A DNA stretch of 7,668 nucleotides from Rickettsiales bacterium (GTDB lineage Bacteria > Pseudomonadota > Alphaproteobacteria > Rs-D84 > CACZYB01). This document shows, one piece after another, positions 4,888-7,668 of the stretch; positions within the stretch are counted from its first letter, which is position 1, and each line of letters begins with the position of its first letter. The stretch covers positions 1 to 7,668 of the forward strand of contig JAIRTB010000006.1 in the NCBI GenBank assembly GCA_031255155.1, written 5' to 3'. The translations under genes and the position numbers were made by a program. The notes beneath the pieces were generated by a model, which worked only from the letters and a program-made list of their open reading frames with translations, did no database searches and was not told the DNA's origin.

Positions 4888-5821
4888 CGGTGTATTCCGC
4901 AAGGAACAGCGGCCTCTTTTTCGATTCGATGTGTATCTTGCCGACATACGCGCCGATTATGGCGAGTATGAACATGTTCGCCGCGCTTGCGAAAGCTATG
5001 GCGCATACGATGGTTGCGTATCCCGGCGCCGGGTGGTCGAGCATGTATTTTTCGATTATGACCCACATGCCCAGCCCGAAAGCCAGCGCGCCGAATATGA
5101 GGGCGAGCCACAGCGCGAGGTAAAGCGGCTTGGTCGAGAATTGCAGGATCCCGTTCCACGCAAGGCGCATCGACTTCGAGAAGTTATAGCTTGTCTTGCC
5201 GTGGCGCCTCGACGGAGCCTTGAATGCTATGCACGCGCTATCCGGGCCGTCGAGCCGCGCGCTCATGGCCAAAAGGCCGCGGAATAGGAAATCCCTCTCG
5301 TCGAATTTCAGTATTCGGTCGATATGCCGCCTGTCCAGCAGCATGAAGTCCGGGGCGTTCTTCTCGATCTTTACATCGCTTGCCAAGTTCAGCAGGCGAT
5401 AGAATATCCCCGACATGAATTTGTAGAGCCGGGACGAATCCGCGTTGTCCGTGCGCCGCGTGCGGACGATGTTCTTTCCCTTTTGCCAAAGCCTGGCCAT
5501 TTTTGCGATCAGCGGTGGAGGGTGCTGCATGTCCGCGTCCATGATGACGGCGGCGTCCGACTTTGCGTGGGCCAGCCCCGCGAATATGGCGGTGTTGTGC
5601 CCCGAGTTCAAAGCCATCCGCACAAGCTTGACGGATTTGTCGCGCTTTTGCAGGGAGCGGACGAAAAGGGCGGTCTTGTCCGTCGATCCGTCGTCCACGA
5701 ATATGATCTCCCGCTTTTTAAGGTCCAGCCCGTCCAGGGCAAGGACTATCCCGTCGTAAAGCTCGCGGATGTTGTCCTGCTCGTTATAGGCGGATACTAC
5801 AATGGAAAGGGTGTCCCTCAT
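4877..5821 (-). CDS. GtrB/ArnC/DPM1-type polyprenyl-phosphate glycosyltransferase (GT2) with two C-terminal membrane helices
   Basis: 314 aa, typical for this group. These enzymes move a sugar from a nucleotide donor to undecaprenyl (or dolichyl) phosphate on the cytoplasmic face of the inner membrane. The GT-A domain shows LSIVVSAYNEQDNI (5-18), FVDDGSTD (41-48), the metal-binding DAD at 95-97 in MDADMQHPP, and RRHGKTSYNFSK at 205-216, matching the R-x-x-G-x-S-K-Y region. Two hydrophobic helices follow at ~233-254 and ~268-292, with a basic cytoplasmic end. The ATG at 5821 overlaps the stop of the DUF2062 gene by 4 bp (ATGA), and AAGGTGA (5834-5840) is a plausible ribosome-binding site. Middle gene of a three-gene operon. 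The sugar cannot be told from sequence; glucose, mannose, GlcNAc or 4-amino-arabinose-type donors are all used by relatives, and the neighbouring deacetylase hints at an N-acetylated sugar (inference). Confidence 0.93.
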   Translation of the reverse strand: MRDTLSIVVSAYNEQDNIRELYDGIVLALDGLDLKKREIIFVDDGSTDKTALFVRSLQKRDKSVKLVRMALNSGHNTAIFAGLAHAKSDAAVIMDADMQHPPPLIAKMARLWQKGKNIVRTRRTDNADSSRLYKFMSGIFYRLLNLASDVKIEKNAPDFMLLDRRHIDRILKFDERDFLFRGLLAMSARLDGPDSACIAFKAPSRRHGKTSYNFSKSMRLAWNGILQFSTKPLYLALWLALIFGALAFGLGMWVIIEKYMLDHPAPGYATIVCAIAFASAANMFILAIIGAYVGKIHIESKKRPLFLAEYTDAQ

Positions 5822-6411
5822 GGCGGATTTATATCACCTTTCGCGCGGGCGCGCAATCGGTTTTTTATGGCGAGCGATTTTTTGCGCTTGGCTATCCTGC
5901 GGCGGCGGGCGGCTATGGCGATTCTCCACCCCATGGCGTATCCGACGACGGCCATTATCGCGTGCCAGGGCAGGCTGCCGACCAATATGGGCTTGCCCAC
6001 GCCCTTGGCGAGCATTTTTATAGTATGCCACAAAGTCGCCAAAGACAGGTCGTCCAGCATGGCTAGCCCGGACGAGGATAGGAATGTAGAGAACTCGATC
6101 GCGCTCGCGCCAAGCATGCGCTGCCCGGTCAGGTAAAAGGCATAGAATATGAACGGGGTGGTTAAGGGGTTGCTTATCAAGGTAAGCAGGCACGCCAGGA
6201 CCAGGTTGAAGTTTTTTTTCATCAGCTTGGCCATTGCGAACCATAGGGCCACGCAAATGGCGCTCTGCCCGTATAGGACGAAGGCGCCGGACGAGAATCC
6301 GACCGCGAAAGTCCGCGCCATGTATTCGGGGCTGCGGCCCTCGCGCGAGCGCAGGGATTTCATGATAGAGCGGTATATGGTCCGCATGGCTTTCTTGAAT
6401 TGCTTTTTCAT
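5818..6411 (-). CDS. DUF2062 family inner-membrane protein
   Basis: 197 aa from the ATG at 6411. A basic N-terminus (MKKQFKKAMRTIYRSIMKSL) precedes hydrophobic segments at ~34-62 and ~66-98, with the family-like FVLYGQS (44-50) and SNPLTTPFIFYAFYLTGQ (80-97), then a further segment at ~140-168 and a very basic tail (RRRRIAKRKK). DUF2062 proteins have no settled function; they are often found beside glycosyltransferases or as part of them, which is what is seen here. The frame is open back to a TTG at 6468, but that start would place the promoter inside the coding region, so 6411 is preferred. No Shine-Dalgarno precedes 6411, and the predicted transcription start is within a few bases of it. 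An internal ATG at 6388 is a less likely alternative. First gene of the operon with the glycosyltransferase and deacetylase. Confidence 0.85.
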   Translation of the reverse strand: MKKQFKKAMRTIYRSIMKSLRSREGRSPEYMARTFAVGFSSGAFVLYGQSAICVALWFAMAKLMKKNFNLVLACLLTLISNPLTTPFIFYAFYLTGQRMLGASAIEFSTFLSSSGLAMLDDLSLATLWHTIKMLAKGVGKPILVGSLPWHAIMAVVGYAMGWRIAIAARRRRIAKRKKSLAIKNRLRARAKGDINPP

Positions 6412-6420
6412 GCTGGGTAA

Positions 6421-6449
6421 ATTGTATAGCGCCCGGGATTTTTTTGCAA
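6421..6449 (-). promoter_or_regulatory. Sigma70-type promoter of the DUF2062-glycosyltransferase-deacetylase operon
   Basis: Read on the minus strand, TTGCAA (6444-6449), 17-nt spacer, TACAAT (6421-6426). Predicted start of transcription is about 6414, only ~3 nt before the ATG at 6411, so the message would be leaderless or nearly so. Confidence 0.65.
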
Positions 6450-6507
6450 CCCCTTGGGCGATTTTCAATGGAAAGAAATTATAATCAATAATAGAAAGAA
6501 CCGCCTC

Positions 6508-6537
6508 CGGCCTCTCCCGCGAAAAAGGCGGGGGCCG
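6508..6537. repeat. Imperfect GC-rich hairpin in the divergent region
   Basis: CGGCC + CCCGC (with a TCT bulge, 6508-6520) can pair with GCGGG + GGCCG (6528-6537) around the loop GAAAAAG. There is no T-run on either side, so a terminator is not claimed. In the plus frame it encodes part of the PPPASPAKKAG linker. Confidence 0.4.
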
Positions 6538-6596
6538 AAAACGGCGTCTTGTTTCAAAGTATAGGCGATCCGCCCGTGGATGTCAATACCCCGAAT

Positions 6597-6629
6597 TTCA
6601 AGCGGTGGTTCGGGGATGGCAATGTGGCG
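6597..6629 (+). repeat. 33-bp direct repeat, copy 1 (FKRWFGDGNVA codons)
   Basis: Matches 7109-7141 at 32 of 33 positions (CGG versus CGC at one arginine codon). It encodes FKRWFGDGNVA in the main frame. The near identity at the DNA level, although the surroundings have diverged, suggests recent duplication or gene conversion of linker modules. Confidence 0.85.
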
Positions 6630-7108
6630 CCCGAGGTTTCCACCGCCGATTTGGCGGAATTCAGGGAAAATGCTCCCGCCCGGAAAGCAAAATTCCTCGT
6701 GCTGTTTTCTAAGTTTCGAGGCAAAACCTATCTAAACTCCGATACCGGATACGAAATACAGGTTGCATCACCAAAAAAAGCCAAAGGCTCGCCGTATTTC
6801 GAGAAGCTCGCCGCCACTAAAAAACTGGACTGGCTGCTTGAAAACGGAGTCAAAACCGGACAAGCCGAGGACGATGGCACGCATCCCGATACCGCCATGT
6901 GGCACTACTTCGCGGCGCCGCTTAAAATCGACGGAGCGGAAAAGCTTGTGCGTTTTTCCGTGCGCAAAACCAAGTCCGGCAAGTTCTATTACAACCATAT
7001 AGTGCGAGAAGCTCCCGTTAAACCCTCACCGCGTCCAGAACGCGGGGGGCCGGAAGCCTCTGCAATCAATAATATAACCCGAAAGCCCGTAAATGTCAAT
7101 GGCGCGCG

Positions 7109-7141
7109 TTCAAGCGCTGGTTCGGGGATGGCAATGTGGCG
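7109..7141 (+). repeat. 33-bp direct repeat, copy 2 (frameshifted)
   Basis: Second copy of 6597-6629. From the shared GTCAAT to the shared TTCAAG there are 9 bases in copy 1 (6588-6596) and 8 in copy 2 (7101-7108), so one base is missing in copy 2 and the conserved peptide falls out of the main frame. Confidence 0.85.
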
Positions 7142-7166
7142 GGCGCGGATGGCGATAGGAAATGTG

Positions 7167-7195
7167 TTGCCTTTCCGTTGCGGTTGGTATAAAGT
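7167..7195 (+). promoter_or_regulatory. Weak candidate promoter for the COG4223-like gene
   Basis: TTGCCT (7167-7172), 17 nt, TAAAGT (7190-7195), each 4/6 to consensus, in an A/T-rich stretch that also holds TATAAA at 7188 and TATATA at 7195. The gene could instead be read from further upstream. Confidence 0.3.
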
Positions 7196-7224
7196 ATATA
7201 TGAAATGAACGGGAGGCCGGTTAT

Positions 7225-7668
7225 ATGGCAATGATTGGATCTATGCCGCCGCAGCGAAAAAATTCCGACGGATCGGGGGGAATTTCGCGCCTGGCGGTTT
7301 TCGCGATGACTTTTTTGTTCACTGCGTCCGCGTGCGCCGTGGGGTGGCTGTATTTAGAGCTGCGCCGCGTAAGGGAGGCGTCCGCGTGCCGGGACGACAT
7401 GGTTGGCAAGTATGTTTCGGCGGCTGTCGGGCTGTTGAAGTCGGACATGGACCGCCGTATGGATATGCTGGATGACAGGCATGTCGCGCTCGCCGAAGCC
7501 GTTTCCGCCCATTCAAAGGATATGTCCGCCCTTTCGGACAGGGTTTCCGCCGTCGAGGAGGGCTCTCCCGCGCGGGCGGGCAAAGCGTTGGCCGTCCTGG
7601 CGCTTGCCGCGTCGATAAAGGATTCCCTTGCGCGGGGGCGGGATTTTTCGTCCGCCGTCGATGCTTTG
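7225..7668 (+). CDS. COG4223/mitofilin-like inner-membrane coiled-coil protein, N-terminal 148 codons (3' end outside window)
   Basis: The frame is open from ATG 7225 to the right edge. A short polar cytoplasmic part (MAMIGSMPPQRKNSDGSGG) is followed by one membrane segment at ~21-43 (SRLAVFAMTFLFTASACAVG), then a charged helical, coiled-coil-like region (~47-118, e.g. LKSDMDRRMDMLDDRHVALA and KDMSALSDRVSAVEE). Next comes ALAVLALAASIKDSLARGRDFSSAVDAL, which strongly recalls the ALALAxLRDALxRGxPFxxEL-x-AL segment of alphaproteobacterial COG4223 proteins. Those proteins are related to mitochondrial mitofilin/Mic60 and usually sit near the heme genes hemC and hemD. Here the upstream neighbour is a phage remnant instead. 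The start has a strong GGGAGG site (7211-7216), 8 nt before ATG. The family call is by pattern and moderately sure; the gene is clear. Confidence 0.75.
   Translation, partial: MAMIGSMPPQRKNSDGSGGISRLAVFAMTFLFTASACAVGWLYLELRRVREASACRDDMVGKYVSAAVGLLKSDMDRRMDMLDDRHVALAEAVSAHSKDMSALSDRVSAVEEGSPARAGKALAVLALAASIKDSLARGRDFSSAVDAL

Larger units (their letters stand above)
6495..7208 (+). pseudogene. Fragment of a phage/mobile-element polyvalent protein with LPD3/barnase-like domain and a frameshifted second linker
   Basis: The frame is open from 6495 (after TAG 6492-6494) to TGA 7208. No ATG occurs before the conserved part; the first usable start is TTG 6549, without a convincing ribosome-binding site, so the N-terminal part of a larger protein seems to be missing. 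The translation begins like an inter-domain linker (PPPASPAKKAGAENGVLFQS), then VDVNTPNFKRWFGDGNVAPE, a motif I recognise from MuF-like and polyvalent phage proteins carrying toxin domains. A domain follows at ~47-155 counted from TTG: GKTYLNSDTGYEIQV, MWHYFAAPLKIDG, VRFSVRKTKSGKFYYNHIV. This fits the LPD3/phage barnase-like nuclease pattern; moderate confidence, by recall. A second linker (NITRKPVNVN) then leads to a second FKRWFGDGNV copy that is one base out of frame, so the end of the frame is nonsense. In the shifted frame it reads FKRWFGDGNVAGADGDRK and stops at TAA 7190-7192. Most likely a decaying prophage-derived piece; expression is doubtful. Confidence 0.65.

Noticed and set aside
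4316..5287. 323-codon plus-strand frame opposite the deacetylase and glycosyltransferase
   Set aside because: Compositionally a shadow (Arg/Ser/Ala-rich, no motifs), and it spans two well-supported minus-strand genes.
6508..6537. GC-rich hairpin as a terminator
   Set aside because: No T-run follows on either strand, and it lies within the open frame of the phage-like fragment and upstream of a divergent promoter.

Overview
The window is GC-rich and reads as a stretch of a Gram-negative chromosome, most likely an alphaproteobacterium (inference). The support is a partial gene at the right edge that resembles the alphaproteobacterial COG4223/mitofilin-like membrane proteins, an outer-membrane-type lipoprotein with a clean lipobox, a bactofilin, and a DUF2062 protein. 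Four good sigma70-type promoters can be read; two have perfect TTGACA-N17-TATAAT elements.

Layout, left to right. (1) 1-904, minus: the N-terminal 301 codons of cysteinyl-tRNA synthetase, with its own promoter and a perfect 12-bp palindrome in the leader. (2) 1152-1964, plus: a two-part protein with a DUF2934-like N-terminus and a long Lys/Ala/Pro histone-H1-like tail built from ~50-bp DNA repeats. The frame stays open and lysine-rich past its TAG stop. (3) 2222-2656, plus: a bactofilin behind a perfect promoter. (4) 2976-3944, plus: a surface lipoprotein gene, TbpB-like in its C-terminal half, also behind a perfect promoter, but split by one in-frame TAA at codon 66. (5) 3936-4130: a tandem duplication of a ~98-bp element where two genes converge. 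It supplies the lipoprotein stop codon, a terminator, and the last dozen codons of the facing gene. (6) 6411 down to 4093, minus: a tight operon of DUF2062 membrane protein, GtrB/ArnC-type polyprenyl-phosphate glycosyltransferase, and ChbG/YdjC-type sugar deacetylase, with 4-bp and 11-bp overlaps. It probably modifies a lipid-linked or envelope sugar. The promoter lies so close to the first ATG that the mRNA may be nearly leaderless. (7) 6495-7208, plus: a fragment of a phage-type polyvalent/toxin protein with two almost identical FKRWFGDGNV-coding copies, the second frameshifted by one missing base. (8) 7225-7668, plus: the start of the COG4223-like membrane coiled-coil protein.

I see no tRNA, rRNA, CRISPR array, insertion sequence or complete defence system. 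The items most worth checking are the TAA-interrupted lipoprotein, the phage-protein remnant with its internal duplication, the convergent-end repeat, and the DUF2934/H1-like protein.
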